A stretch of DNA of 64,000 nucleotides from NCBI GenBank assembly GCA_022825005.1, contig JAJDYU010000026.1:37107-101106 (forward strand). Reading direction: 5' to 3'. Under the pieces are notes generated by a model. The model was not told the DNA's origin. It saw only the letters and a program-made list of their open reading frames with translations, and did no database searches. Both the position numbers and the translations under genes were made by a program. Within the stretch, counting starts at the first letter, position 1. The number at the start of each line of letters is the position of its first letter. Source of the stretch: Acidimicrobiia bacterium (lineage in GTDB: Bacteria; Actinomycetota; Acidimicrobiia; Acidimicrobiales; Bin134). Positions 1 to 8,690 of the stretch are shown here, in pieces.

Positions 1-1
1 G

Positions 2-2029
2 GTCGCCCTGCTCGGCGAACTGCCCTCCGCCGACTTCGCGGCCCAGGTGGCCCAGGCCTGCGCCGCGCTGGGCCAACAGGTCTTCGGCGACGACACCGCC
101 AAGTCCATGGCTGCCGACGTCTGCGCCACCGGGACTTTGTCGCCGCCGCCCCAAGAGCCCCAAGACACCCGGCGGTTCTACTCGGGGCCGGTGGTGACCA
201 GCGCCCAGTTCTGCGAGAACCACAGCCTCGGCGGCCCCCGCACCTACGCCCACGACGTCGACGCAGACGGCATCGCCGACCTGTGCTCATTGCCCTACAC
301 CCGCCGAGAGGCCATAGCCCGCCAAAACGCCCTAGAAACCCTCACCGCCAAACACCCCGCCCGCCTCGCCGACAAACTCGACGCCGCCTGCAAAACCCTC
401 GCCGACCAACACTTCGGAGAACCCAAAGCCACCGCAAACGACACCTGCGCCCCCCACGACACCCCCCCACCCACCACCGGCACCTACACCGCAATCACCG
501 CCGGAGCTAGCCATACGTGCGTCCTTGACACCGGCGGCCGAGCCGTTTGCTGGGGATTGAACCAATTCGGCCAAGCTGACGCTCCTCCAAACACATTCAC
601 CGCCATCGCCGCAGGCGGCAGTCAATCATGCGCAATCAAAGCCGACCGCACCATCACCTGCTGGGGCGACAACAGATGGCGCCAGGCCGAACCGCCCGCA
701 GGTACTTACACCGCCATCGCAGTTGGCGGTGATAATTCGTGCGCCATCAGAACCGACCAAACCGTCGTCTGCTGGGGCGCAGACGACGATATTCCAGTAG
801 GCACATACACCGCCATCGAAGCAACCGCCGATTACTGGTGCGCGATCGGAGCTGACCAAACCATCACCTGCTGGGGCGACAACTACGCGGGTCAGACTGA
901 CGCTCCTCCAGGCACATACACCGCCATCACAAGCGGCCCGTATCATTCGTGCGCCATCACAGTCGACCAGAACATCGCCTGCTGGGGGTGGAACGATTGG
1001 GGCCAGGCCGATCCGCCCCAAGGCCAATTCACCGCCATCGCCGCTGGCGACAGTCATTCATGCGCCATCAAAACCGACAAAACCATCACCTGCTGGGGCA
1101 ATAGCCAGGATGGCCGGACTTACGCGCCCACTGGCGCATTCACCGCCATCGCCGCAGGCGACAGTCATTCTTGCGCCATCAAAACCGACAAAACCATCAC
1201 CTGCTGGGGCGACTACCGCTCGGGTCGAGCGGCCGACCCGTCTCCAGACGTATTCACCGCCATCGCCGCAGGCGGCAGTCATTCGTGCGCCATCAAAACC
1301 GACAACACCATCGCCTGCTGGGGCCAAGACGACTGGGGGCAAGCTGATGCGCCCGCAGGCCAGTACACCGCCATCACAGCAGGCGGCAGTCATTCGTGCG
1401 CCATCAAAACCAACAACACCATCGCCTGCTGGGGCTGGAATGGCTTAGGCGGGGCCGATGCGCCCGCAGGCCCCTACACCGCCATCACAGCAGGCGGCAG
1501 TCATTCGTGCGCCATCAAAACCGACAACACCATCGCCTGCTGGGGCTCGAACGCTAACGGCAAGGCCAACCCGCCGTCAGGCCAGTACACCGCCATCACA
1601 GCAGGCAGTGCCCACTCCTGCGCCATCAAAACCAACAACACCATCGCGTGTTGGGGCTGGAACGACCGGGGCCAGGCCGATGCGCCCGCTGGCAACTACA
1701 CCGCCATCACAGCAGGCGGCAGTCATTCGTGCGCCATCAAAACCGACAAAACCATCGCCTGCTGGGGCGGAATCGCCGACCCGCCAACAGGCCAGTTCAC
1801 CGCCATCACAGCAGGCGGCAGTCATTCGTGCGCTATCAAGACCGACAAAACCATCGCCTGCTGGGGCACCTACCGATGGGGCCTAGCTGCCAATGCGCCC
1901 GCTGGCACCTACACCGCCATCACAGCAGGCGATGACTTTTCCTGCGCCATCAAAACCGACAAAACCATCGCCTGCTGGGACTGGACCTCCCACCTGCCCT
2001 CAGGAGTCTCCTGGGTGGAGCGCTCGTAG
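2..2029 (+). CDS. RCC1-like tandem-repeat protein, 5' end outside the window
   Basis: The reading frame is open to the window edge, so the true start and any signal peptide lie upstream; the GTG at 47 is only an internal candidate. The N-terminal third carries an excalibur-like acidic motif (DVDADGIADLC) in a Cys-containing segment. From about base 479 there are 14 repeats of 33 to 38 residues. Each has a core like YTAITAGGSHSCAIKTD followed by TIACWG, with two conserved Cys per repeat. This is the RCC1/BNR-type beta-propeller repeat pattern, and 14 repeats would make two seven-bladed propellers. A secreted or surface binding protein is likely (inference). The partner is unknown. Confidence 0.8.
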   Translation, partial: VALLGELPSADFAAQVAQACAALGQQVFGDDTAKSMAADVCATGTLSPPPQEPQDTRRFYSGPVVTSAQFCENHSLGGPRTYAHDVDADGIADLCSLPYTRREAIARQNALETLTAKHPARLADKLDAACKTLADQHFGEPKATANDTCAPHDTPPPTTGTYTAITAGASHTCVLDTGGRAVCWGLNQFGQADAPPNTFTAIAAGGSQSCAIKADRTITCWGDNRWRQAEPPAGTYTAIAVGGDNSCAIRTDQTVVCWGADDDIPVGTYTAIEATADYWCAIGADQTITCWGDNYAGQTDAPPGTYTAITSGPYHSCAITVDQNIACWGWNDWGQADPPQGQFTAIAAGDSHSCAIKTDKTITCWGNSQDGRTYAPTGAFTAIAAGDSHSCAIKTDKTITCWGDYRSGRAADPSPDVFTAIAAGGSHSCAIKTDNTIACWGQDDWGQADAPAGQYTAITAGGSHSCAIKTNNTIACWGWNGLGGADAPAGPYTAITAGGSHSCAIKTDNTIACWGSNANGKANPPSGQYTAITAGSAHSCAIKTNNTIACWGWNDRGQADAPAGNYTAITAGGSHSCAIKTDKTIACWGGIADPPTGQFTAITAGGSHSCAIKTDKTIACWGTYRWGLAANAPAGTYTAITAGDDFSCAIKTDKTIACWDWTSHLPSGVSWVERS
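479..2020 (+). repeat. Fourteen tandem coding repeats of about 100-114 bp
   Basis: The repeats of the RCC1-like protein are also strongly conserved at DNA level, especially units 6 to 14, where the segment encoding SHSCAIKTD is almost identical from copy to copy. Linkers between the CWG and YTAI motifs vary. Such an array can expand or contract by slippage or recombination. Confidence 0.85.
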
Positions 2030-2048
2030 GGCCAGAGCACCACTTCGA

Positions 2049-2099
2049 CTACTCACTCCCGGTGAACACCGCTTTGCCGGGGCCGTCGTTCATAGAACT
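2049..2099 (-). pseudogene. Remnant of an enoyl-CoA hydratase C-terminus
   Basis: Read on the minus strand this stretch encodes SSMNDGPGKAVFTGSE and then a stop. The intact hydratase 0.9 kb downstream ends in SFLENGPGQAKFTGS and then a stop. The two DNA segments lie in the same orientation and flank the toxin-antitoxin pair. Upstream the similarity fades, so only the last roughly 16 codons are recognisable. Confidence 0.5.
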
Positions 2100-2178
2100 T
2101 GCGTTGCGGTCGCTGTCATTCAGGTTACTTGCCTTCTGTGTGAGCAGCAGACATGATGACGCATATTTTGAGTTAGAC

Positions 2179-2196
2179 TGATTCATCAATGAATCA
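2179..2196. promoter_or_regulatory. Operator-like palindrome upstream of the first VapBC-type pair
   Basis: A perfect 8-bp inverted repeat, TGATTCAT-CA-ATGAATCA, lies 15 bp before the antitoxin ATG. Ribbon-helix-helix antitoxins usually bind such sites to repress their own operon. A strong GGGAGGA ribosome-binding site follows at 2201-2207. Confidence 0.6.
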
Positions 2197-2211
2197 CTTT
2201 GGGAGGATGGC

Positions 2212-2475
2212 ATGGAACAGCTGACTGTTCGGGGATTCGGTGATGACTTGGGGGCCGCGGTTCGGCGTCTTGCGGCCCGAGAGCGGATCTCGCTGAACCA
2301 AGCAGCACTGAGGCTATTGAGACGAGGTGCCGGACTGCCCGACGGCGGCGAACAGGTTGGGGCGGTCGGGGCTTCGCTGGACCACCTGATCGGTACTTGG
2401 ACCGCCGCTGAGGCCGATGAACTGGACGCCGCCTTGGAGGACTTTGGAACTATCGACGAGGACGCCTGGGCGTGA
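2212..2475 (+). CDS. Ribbon-helix-helix antitoxin (VapB/FitA-like)
   Basis: An 87-residue protein with an N-terminal beta strand (QLTVRGF) and two helices (residues 10-25 and 28-40) in the ribbon-helix-helix arrangement, then an acidic C-terminal tail that would wrap the toxin. It overlaps the PIN toxin gene by 4 bp (GTGA), the usual order for VapBC/FitAB modules. The start is fixed by a GGGAGGA ribosome-binding site 4 bp upstream. A palindrome just upstream suggests autoregulation. Confidence 0.75.
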   Translation: MEQLTVRGFGDDLGAAVRRLAARERISLNQAALRLLRRGAGLPDGGEQVGAVGASLDHLIGTWTAAEADELDAALEDFGTIDEDAWA

Positions 2476-2870
2476 GGGCTCTGCTCGACTCCAACGCCTA
2501 CTCCCTCCTTATGCGGGGACAAGAACAGGTCGCCGACATCGTGAGGGCAGCAGACGAGCTGCTGTTCTCAGCGGTGGTGGTGGGCGAGCTTCTGTATGGA
2601 TTTCGGCACGGATCGCGCTTCGAGCAAAACGCCGCCGACCTCCGTTCCTTCCTCACTAGCGCGTACTCGACCTTCGTCGAAGTGGGCCCGGTAACCGCCG
2701 ACCGCTATTCACGAATTGCCGTATCGTTGCGCGCCAAAGGCCGCCCCATCCCAACAAATGATGTCTGGATAGCCGCCCACGCCATGGAGACAGGCGCCGA
2801 CCTCGTATCAGCTGACTCGCACTTCGAGCACGTAGAAGGCATCGTCTGGACTCCCATCCCCGCGACTTGA
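2472..2870 (+). CDS. vapC: PIN-domain ribonuclease toxin (VapC-like)
   Basis: A 132-residue single-domain PIN protein. The acidic metal-binding residues of the family are all visible: D6 in LLDSNAY, E39 in VGELLYG, D97 in TNDVWIAA and D115 in SADSHF. VapC toxins cleave RNA, often tRNA or rRNA, when freed from the antitoxin. The start is GTG, overlapping the antitoxin stop. The target RNA cannot be told from sequence. Confidence 0.85.
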   Translation: MRALLDSNAYSLLMRGQEQVADIVRAADELLFSAVVVGELLYGFRHGSRFEQNAADLRSFLTSAYSTFVEVGPVTADRYSRIAVSLRAKGRPIPTNDVWIAAHAMETGADLVSADSHFEHVEGIVWTPIPAT

Positions 2871-2952
2871 CCTAGAGGAGCGGGAATCGCCAGCCGGGAT
2901 TTCCAGCGTGGCCCTAGCCATCCCCGAAAACACCCCGGTTGTCTGATTGCCT

Positions 2953-3741
2953 CTACGAACCGGTGAACTTGGCTTGGCCGGGGCCGTTTTCTAGGAAGCT
3001 GGCTACGCCGGTGTGGGCGTCTTCGGTGTCGAAGCAGGCGGCGAAGGCTTCCACCTCTATCTCCAGGGCCTCATCTAGGGACAGGAAATAGCCGTCGAGG
3101 ATGGCTTTTTTGGCCAGTGTGATTGCGGCGGGGCCTGCGGCGTAGCGGGCGGCCAGCTTCACGGCCTCGTCGTAGAGTTCTTCGTCGGGGTAGGCGGCCG
3201 AGGCCAGGCCGATGGCCACTGCCTCGTCGGCTCGAACGTTGCGCCCGGTGTAGATCAGCTCCTTGGCCTTGGTGATGCCCACCAGGCGGCTTAGGCGCTG
3301 GGTGCCTCCTCCGCCAGGGATGAGGCCCAAGAGGATCTCCGGCTGGCCCAATACTGCGCTCTCACCCACTAAGCGGAACTCGGCGGCCATGGCCAGCTCG
3401 CATCCTCCGCCGAGGGCGTAGCCGTTTACCGCACAGATGGTGATCTGAGGAAGCTGCTCCAGCGCCCTAAGAGCATCGTTGATCCTCTGGCTCAGGTCCC
3501 GGCCCCCGGCGGCGTCCGCTCCGGAGAACTCGTTGATGTCGGCCCCGGCGGCGAACACCTTGGGGCCGCCCCAAATCACCACCGCTCGTATATCGCTGCG
3601 CCCGGCCAGCTCGTCGGCGGCCTGGTGCAGTTCGGCCACTACCTGGGCATTCAGCGCATTGACTTTGGGGCGGTCCAGACGAAGGGTGGCCACTCCTTCT
3701 GTCTCACCGGTTTCAATCCGCACGAAATCGCCCATGTCCAC
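2953..3741 (-). CDS. Enoyl-CoA hydratase/isomerase family protein
   Basis: A 262-residue crotonase-fold enzyme. The oxyanion-hole segment FAAGADI is at 63-69. The two catalytic Glu of true hydratases are present: E115 in GGGCE and E135 in QPEILLGLIP. It should hydrate trans-2-enoyl-CoA to 3-hydroxyacyl-CoA in beta-oxidation-type pathways. It is divergent from a CoA ligase and near an acyl-CoA dehydrogenase, a coherent acyl-CoA degradation set. The exact substrate is unknown. Confidence 0.88.
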   Translation of the reverse strand: MDMGDFVRIETGETEGVATLRLDRPKVNALNAQVVAELHQAADELAGRSDIRAVVIWGGPKVFAAGADINEFSGADAAGGRDLSQRINDALRALEQLPQITICAVNGYALGGGCELAMAAEFRLVGESAVLGQPEILLGLIPGGGGTQRLSRLVGITKAKELIYTGRNVRADEAVAIGLASAAYPDEELYDEAVKLAARYAAGPAAITLAKKAILDGYFLSLDEALEIEVEAFAACFDTEDAHTGVASFLENGPGQAKFTGS

Positions 3742-3889
3742 GCTCCTTGTTACTCGGACTCGCCAACCGTATTCCTCTCACAACGCGGGTACTCAGTTGT
3801 CCCGATACGTCGCATTCTGGACTAGAGGTGCCGACACCACGCTGGGTTGGATCTTCGGATTCCTTATCCCGAAATGGCACACTCAGGAG

Positions 3890-5383
3890 ATGTGGGCCGA
3901 AACCATCAGGGCGTCGGGACAGAGGTTTTCTGACCGTTCGGCCCTGGTGGCGGAGGAGGGTTGGCGAGTGAGCTTCGCCCAGTTCGACCGCCTGACCGAC
4001 GAGGTGGCCGTCGGGTTAGCCCGCCGGGGTATTGAGCACGGCCAGGTGGTGGCCCTGCTGGTGCCGTCGTCGGTGGACTACATCGTGCTGTACGGGGCTC
4101 TGGCCAAGCTGGGGGCGATCACTGCCGGTGTGAGCAGCCGCCTGCCCGCCCCTGAGCGCACCGTGCTGGTGGACGACGTGGCGGGGGCCGACCGAGCCAT
4201 CGCCACCGCGGCCATGGCCGACGGCATGGCCCTCGATATCGACCTAATTGAAGTAGCGCTGGCCGACGGGCCCGGCTCGGTGTGCGCAGATCTGCGGGTA
4301 CATGACGAGGCCCCGCCACCGCTGCCCCTAGACGGTGATCGGCCGGTGGCGGTGGTTTTCACATCAGGGACCACCGGCGTGCCCAAGGGGTCCACGTTCA
4401 CCGACCAGATCCTGGCCGACATCGCCATCGTGGACTCCGGCAACGGCTGGGGGGAGGGCGGGCCTATCACGTCGAACACTCAGATGGCCCATATTGGAGT
4501 GATGGGCAAGATCCCCGCTCAGTTCGCGGTGGGTACCACCCTGCATGTGATCGACAAATGGAGCGCCACCGCCGTGTTGGACGCCGTGTCCCGCTACCGG
4601 ATGCCCGCGGTGGGCGGGGTGGCCCCCCAGATCGCCCTCATGCTGCGCCACCCCGACTTCGACCAGTACGACTTCTCCTCGGTGAAGCTGGTGGTCACCG
4701 GCGGGGCGCCCTCGCCCCCCAATGTGATCGAGGAGGCACGGCAGCGGTTCGGAGCGGACTGGACCCAGCGGTACGCCTGCACCGAGGTGGGCGGAATCGG
4801 AACCTTCACCTGGATCGACGCCCCCATAGAGGAGATGCTCTACACCGTGGGGCGGCCCCGGCCCGGCATCAAGGTGGAGGTGCGGGATCCCGACGGCGAT
4901 CAGGCCGTGTCGGCCGGAACAGTCGGCGAGGTCTGCTTTCAGTCCCCCACTGTGATGGCCGGCTACTGGCGCAGCCCGGAGGCCACCGCCGAAGCGCTTC
5001 GGGACGGCTGGCTCTACACCGGAGACCAGGGCTGGATGGACGATACCGGCTGCCTGCGACTGGTGGGCCGCCGCGGCGAGGGCTTCCACCGGGGCGGATA
5101 CGTGGTATTCCCAGTAGAGGCCGAGAAAGTGCTGGCGTGGCACCCCAAGGTCTCGGAGGTGTGCGTGGTGCCCCGGCCCGACGAGGTGATGGGCGCCGTC
5201 GGAGTGGCCGTGGTCATCCCAACTGATGCCAATGACCCACCGACGCTCGAGGAATTACGGGCCTTCGGCCAACAGCACATCGCTACCTACAAGCTCCCCG
5301 AACACCTCCGCCTCACCGACGCCTTCCCCCTAACCCCCATGTCCAAGATCGACCGCAAGACCCTCGAACTCCAAGAGGCCTAG
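3890..5383 (+). CDS. AMP-dependent acyl-CoA synthetase (fatty-acid CoA ligase family)
   Basis: About 497 residues from ATG 3890; the frame is open further upstream, but that part overlaps the divergent hydratase and has no family resemblance. ANL-superfamily motifs are present in order: phosphate loop VVFTSGTTGVPKG, YACTEVGG, the YTGDQGWMD hinge region with GRRGE, and a C-terminal PMSKIDRKTL with the catalytic Lys. It activates a carboxylic acid as the adenylate and then the CoA thioester. It ends 4 bp inside the convergent acyl-CoA dehydrogenase. The side chain of the substrate is not predictable. Confidence 0.88.
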   Translation: MWAETIRASGQRFSDRSALVAEEGWRVSFAQFDRLTDEVAVGLARRGIEHGQVVALLVPSSVDYIVLYGALAKLGAITAGVSSRLPAPERTVLVDDVAGADRAIATAAMADGMALDIDLIEVALADGPGSVCADLRVHDEAPPPLPLDGDRPVAVVFTSGTTGVPKGSTFTDQILADIAIVDSGNGWGEGGPITSNTQMAHIGVMGKIPAQFAVGTTLHVIDKWSATAVLDAVSRYRMPAVGGVAPQIALMLRHPDFDQYDFSSVKLVVTGGAPSPPNVIEEARQRFGADWTQRYACTEVGGIGTFTWIDAPIEEMLYTVGRPRPGIKVEVRDPDGDQAVSAGTVGEVCFQSPTVMAGYWRSPEATAEALRDGWLYTGDQGWMDDTGCLRLVGRRGEGFHRGGYVVFPVEAEKVLAWHPKVSEVCVVPRPDEVMGAVGVAVVIPTDANDPPTLEELRAFGQQHIATYKLPEHLRLTDAFPLTPMSKIDRKTLELQEA

Positions 5384-6576
5384 CGCGGCTCTCTCGGCAA
5401 CCCCAAAACCCCTTCTCCGACGCCGTTCTTCATCACCTCATCGGTGCCGCCGCCGATGCGCATGGCGCAGGCGCCCAGCAGCAGCTGCTTCCAGGCATAG
5501 GTGCCCCACTCTCCCGTATCGGCGCATATGCGGGGGCCCAGCAGGCGGGCGATCATCGACGATGCCCAGTTCATGTGCCGAGCGGTGGCGTACTTGGAAG
5601 CCGCCGGGGCCAGCGGGGGCTGGCGGTTGGCGTTCCACTCCACCAGCCGGTAGCCGGTGTGCAGGCGGGCCAGGTCTTGGCGCACCACCGGGTCGTCGGC
5701 CAGTCCGAAGTGCTGGGCCAGCTGGATGACTTTCTCCGGGGCGGCCAGCCCCACCAGCCCGCTGCCTCCGTAGCCCGCCCCCCTTGAGCCGATCGAGGCC
5801 CGCTCTGATTGCAGCGAGGTGCGAAACACCGACCAGCCGGCGTTGACGTCGCCCACCCGGAGGCGGTCGTCGATGCGGGCATCATCAAAGAACACCTCGT
5901 TGAACTCCGACCCGCCCGTCATCTGCCGCAGGGGGCGAACGTCGGTCCCGGGTGTGTCGAGCGGGTAGATGAAGGCGGTTATGCCTTTGTGCTTGGGCGC
6001 GTCGGTGTCGGTGCGGGCCAACAGCAGGCCGATGTCGGAGAAATGTGCCCGGGAGCTCCATACCTTCTGGCCGTTGATCACCCATTGGTCGCCATCGGCG
6101 ATTGCCCGGGTGCTGAGGGAGGCCAGATCCGACCCGGCCCCCGGCTCGCTCAGCAGCTGGCAGGCCAAGACCTCCCCTCGGAACAGCCGGGCCAGGTAAT
6201 GCTCTTTCAGCCAGTCGGAACCGTGGGCCAGGATCGTGGGGGCCACCACCCCCAGGGAACTGCCGAACATGGTCTGCGACGGCACCCGATAGCCGGCCTC
6301 CAGATCGAGATAGGCCCGCTCGAATTCCGGGCCGAGACCCCGTCCGCCGTACTCGGGTGGCCCGGCTATCCACCCGAATCCCGCCTCCCACATCTTGGCC
6401 CGCCATTGCTGAGCGGCCCTTACCGCCGCTTCCTCATCAGCGGGGCTCTTCTCGGCGTACACGGTGATCTCATCGGAGCCGACTCCCCAGGTGAACTCGT
6501 CTCGCACAGCCCGCTCGGCGTTGGCGTCCAAAAACGCCCGAGCCTCTGCGGCAAACTCTGCCAGGGTGGGGTTCAC
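5380..6576 (-). CDS. Acyl-CoA dehydrogenase
   Basis: A 398-residue FAD flavoprotein of usual family length. Seen motifs: LLSEPGAGSDLASL (FAD/substrate loop), GDQWVINGQKVWSS, and the C-terminal GGGTDEVMKNGVGEGVLGLP that corresponds to the family's GGTNE signature. It introduces a 2,3 double bond in an acyl-CoA and passes electrons to ETF. It is convergent with the neighbouring CoA ligase, overlapping by 4 bp. Long insertions around residues 40-60 resemble the branch acting on steroid or other bulky acyl-CoAs, but this is inference. Confidence 0.88.
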   Translation of the reverse strand: MNPTLAEFAAEARAFLDANAERAVRDEFTWGVGSDEITVYAEKSPADEEAAVRAAQQWRAKMWEAGFGWIAGPPEYGGRGLGPEFERAYLDLEAGYRVPSQTMFGSSLGVVAPTILAHGSDWLKEHYLARLFRGEVLACQLLSEPGAGSDLASLSTRAIADGDQWVINGQKVWSSRAHFSDIGLLLARTDTDAPKHKGITAFIYPLDTPGTDVRPLRQMTGGSEFNEVFFDDARIDDRLRVGDVNAGWSVFRTSLQSERASIGSRGAGYGGSGLVGLAAPEKVIQLAQHFGLADDPVVRQDLARLHTGYRLVEWNANRQPPLAPAASKYATARHMNWASSMIARLLGPRICADTGEWGTYAWKQLLLGACAMRIGGGTDEVMKNGVGEGVLGLPREPR

Positions 6577-6743
6577 AACACGAGTTTGGCCGTTGCATTT
6601 CCCCTAGGAAAAGGCCAGGCACCAGCGAAGATTTCCACAAAGAGCATCCTTGCCCCCTAAAGGAATCAGATGTAGTTTCAAACCAGGCAATATGAAGCGG
6701 GAACCGGCTCATTGAGCCGGACAGAAGAGACCGGGGGTATGAC

Positions 6744-7442
6744 ATGTTGTCTTCGATGAGTGCAATTCAGCGCGGTGGCGCGTACATCTTGTTCGGAGGG
6801 GTGGTATCTGCCGTCGGCAGGGCGCTTAAGCCAGGGGTTCTCATCGACAGCGTGGACTGGAACAACGTCGACGGCATAGTGGATGCGATGGCTGACAACG
6901 AGGTTCTCACCCATACCTCAGCGGTCTTATACGCCTTCGGTCTGATGTTCGTCCTAACCGGCCTCAACAGCATCAGGAACTTTGTGACCGACCAAGGCCT
7001 GGTAGGAGACATGGTTCGCGGCGGGACTCTTCTGGGCATGCTTTCGCTCTTTGTCATCGGCGTGATCGAGGGGTTCGACCACATGGCGGTCAGGGTGTTG
7101 GACGACGGCATCGGCGGAAGCAGCAGCATGGACATCGCAGTTTCAATGCAGTCGGCGAAACTCGGAATCGTCTTGATTGTCTTGCCCGTTCTCTACGGAT
7201 CAATCGGGGTTTCCGGTCTTGGCGGCATGCGCCTGCTGCCTGGCGGGATCCACCGAGCCGTGCAGGGCGTCGCCTCGCTGGTGATGCTGGCGACCGCAGT
7301 GCTCCTGCTCATGGCCGGGTCATTGGAGTCGAACGACTTCTGGAGCGTAGTCCAGACCATCACCGCCATCGTGCTGGCACTCTGGATTATCGCACTGAGC
7401 CACGCGGCCTACAGCGGAAAGGTCTCCGCTTCAGCTTCCTGA
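6744..7442 (+). CDS. Uncharacterised six-helix membrane protein
   Basis: A 232-residue protein that I do not recognise. It has about six hydrophobic segments, near residues 13-30, 60-78, 93-112, 139-157, 170-192 and 203-222, and no obvious catalytic motif. The start is either ATG 6744 or the in-frame ATG 6756. It stands alone between a divergent acyl-CoA dehydrogenase and a same-strand oxidoreductase. A long hairpin follows it and may terminate transcription. Confidence 0.6.
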   Translation: MLSSMSAIQRGGAYILFGGVVSAVGRALKPGVLIDSVDWNNVDGIVDAMADNEVLTHTSAVLYAFGLMFVLTGLNSIRNFVTDQGLVGDMVRGGTLLGMLSLFVIGVIEGFDHMAVRVLDDGIGGSSSMDIAVSMQSAKLGIVLIVLPVLYGSIGVSGLGGMRLLPGGIHRAVQGVASLVMLATAVLLLMAGSLESNDFWSVVQTITAIVLALWIIALSHAAYSGKVSASAS

Positions 7443-7462
7443 CATAACAGCCACATAGGCAG

Positions 7463-7524
7463 TGTCCCGCCAGTGATGGTCGCTTCCGGGTTCTCTTTCC
7501 CCGAGGCGCCCCGCTGGCGGGACA
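7463..7524. terminator. Long hairpin after the membrane-protein gene
   Basis: A perfect 11-bp inverted repeat, TGTCCCGCCAG at 7463-7473 and its complement at 7514-7524, encloses a second, imperfect stem of about 10 bp. No U-run follows, so it may be a Rho-dependent or structural terminator, or an extragenic palindromic element. Confidence 0.4.
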
Positions 7525-7588
7525 GCCGACTGCGGTTTTCGACTGGTCTCTGAGTCATTGGCATGTCTGATCGGCTAAGCAAGGCCTT

Positions 7589-8527
7589 ATGACACCGCTG
7601 ATGTCCATCAACCTCCGCACGTTCGCCGCCGCCGACCCTGGCCCGGGGGGCTGGCAGCCCGTACTGGATCTGGCCAAGGCGGCCGATGACGCCGGGGTGG
7701 ACAAGGTGGTGGTGAGCGATCACGTGGTGTTCGGCGAGAATCTGGAGGCCTACGGCCAAGCCGAGTTGGGGGGCATGGCCGGAGGTCGCCAGCCCACCGG
7801 CCCCGACGGCCACTGGCTGGAGCCCACCACCGTGCTGACGGCGCTGGGCGCCATCACCAGCAACCTCCGTCTGGGCAACAACATCTTGTTGGCCGCTCTG
7901 CGCCGCCCGGTGATCCTGGCCAAGTCGCTGGCCACCCTCGACGTGCTCACCGGCGGCCGGGTGGACCTCGGCGTGGGCGTGGGATGGCAGGCCGAGGAGT
8001 ACGAGGCTGCCGGCCTGGACTTCGCCGACCGGGGCCGCCAGCTCGACCACACCCTGGCGGTGTGCCAAGCCCTGTGGAGTTCTTGCCCGGCCGACTTCAG
8101 CGACGACCAACTCGAGTTCTCCCGCATCTACATGCAGCCCCAGCCGGTGCAGCCCGGCGGAGTACCCATCTGGGTGAGCGGCACGGTCAACCCCCGGGCC
8201 ATGCGCCGTCTGGCCCGATTCGGCTCGGGATGGATCCCCTGGGGCGACGCCATGGCCGGCGACATGGAATACCACATCGGCCAGATGCGCGAAGCGGTGG
8301 CCGGCTTTGACCGCGACCCGTCCGACCTCGGCGTGGTCGGCACCCTGCCAATCGTGCGCACCGACGACGGCGTAGACCTAGCCGCCACCATGGACAGCGT
8401 GCCAGCCCTGGTAGAAGCCGGAGTCACCGACTTCCGAGCCCACCTCCCCATCCCCTCCGACGCAGCCGAGGCCCACGACTACCTAGCCGAAGTAGTAGCC
8501 GCCTTCCGCCCCGCCGCCGGCCGCTAA
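7589..8527 (+). CDS. LLM-class (luciferase-like) F420-dependent oxidoreductase
   Basis: A 312-residue TIM-barrel protein of the luciferase-like monooxygenase superfamily. Typical features are VVVSDHVVFG near residue 40, the LGNNILLAALRRP strand, LDVLTGGRVDLGVGVGW, and a C-terminal AGVTDFRAHLP. This pattern is common in actinobacterial F420-dependent reductases and dehydrogenases, although flavin use cannot be excluded. The start may be ATG 7589 or ATG 7601. It is followed by a terminator-like hairpin that also forms one arm of the 42-bp inverted repeat. Confidence 0.82.
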   Translation: MTPLMSINLRTFAAADPGPGGWQPVLDLAKAADDAGVDKVVVSDHVVFGENLEAYGQAELGGMAGGRQPTGPDGHWLEPTTVLTALGAITSNLRLGNNILLAALRRPVILAKSLATLDVLTGGRVDLGVGVGWQAEEYEAAGLDFADRGRQLDHTLAVCQALWSSCPADFSDDQLEFSRIYMQPQPVQPGGVPIWVSGTVNPRAMRRLARFGSGWIPWGDAMAGDMEYHIGQMREAVAGFDRDPSDLGVVGTLPIVRTDDGVDLAATMDSVPALVEAGVTDFRAHLPIPSDAAEAHDYLAEVVAAFRPAAGR

Positions 8528-8624
8528 CGGGCCGGAAACAACCTCCGCCCCCAGTAGCCTCCATTCGGCTGCCTGACGGCAGCTATCGCGGCCCTCTGGC
8601 CGCCCTCACTTCCCCCCACAAAGA

Positions 8625-8666
8625 CGTAACCCCGGCCGTTTGCCGAAGCAGGGACGGTTCCGGGGT
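8625..8666 (+). repeat. Left arm of a perfect 42-bp inverted repeat; also a terminator-like hairpin
   Basis: Its reverse complement recurs without mismatch at 9451-9492. Within the arm, AACCCCGG and CCGT pair with ACGG and CCGGGGTT across a TT bulge, and TTTT follows. That makes it look like an intrinsic terminator for the oxidoreductase gene. Confidence 0.85.
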
Positions 8667-8690
8667 TTTCAGAAGTGAGGGTACCGGCCA

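Noticed and set aside
626..1393. Long antisense open frames under the RCC1-like repeats
   Set aside because: They follow the tandem repeat in an alternative frame, with low-complexity protein sequence and no family resemblance.
8625..8666. Arm of the 42-bp inverted repeat read as an integron attC site
   Set aside because: It has an imperfect palindrome with a bulge, but the expected outer core pair (RYYYAAC and GTTRRRY) is not present and there is no integrase gene nearby.
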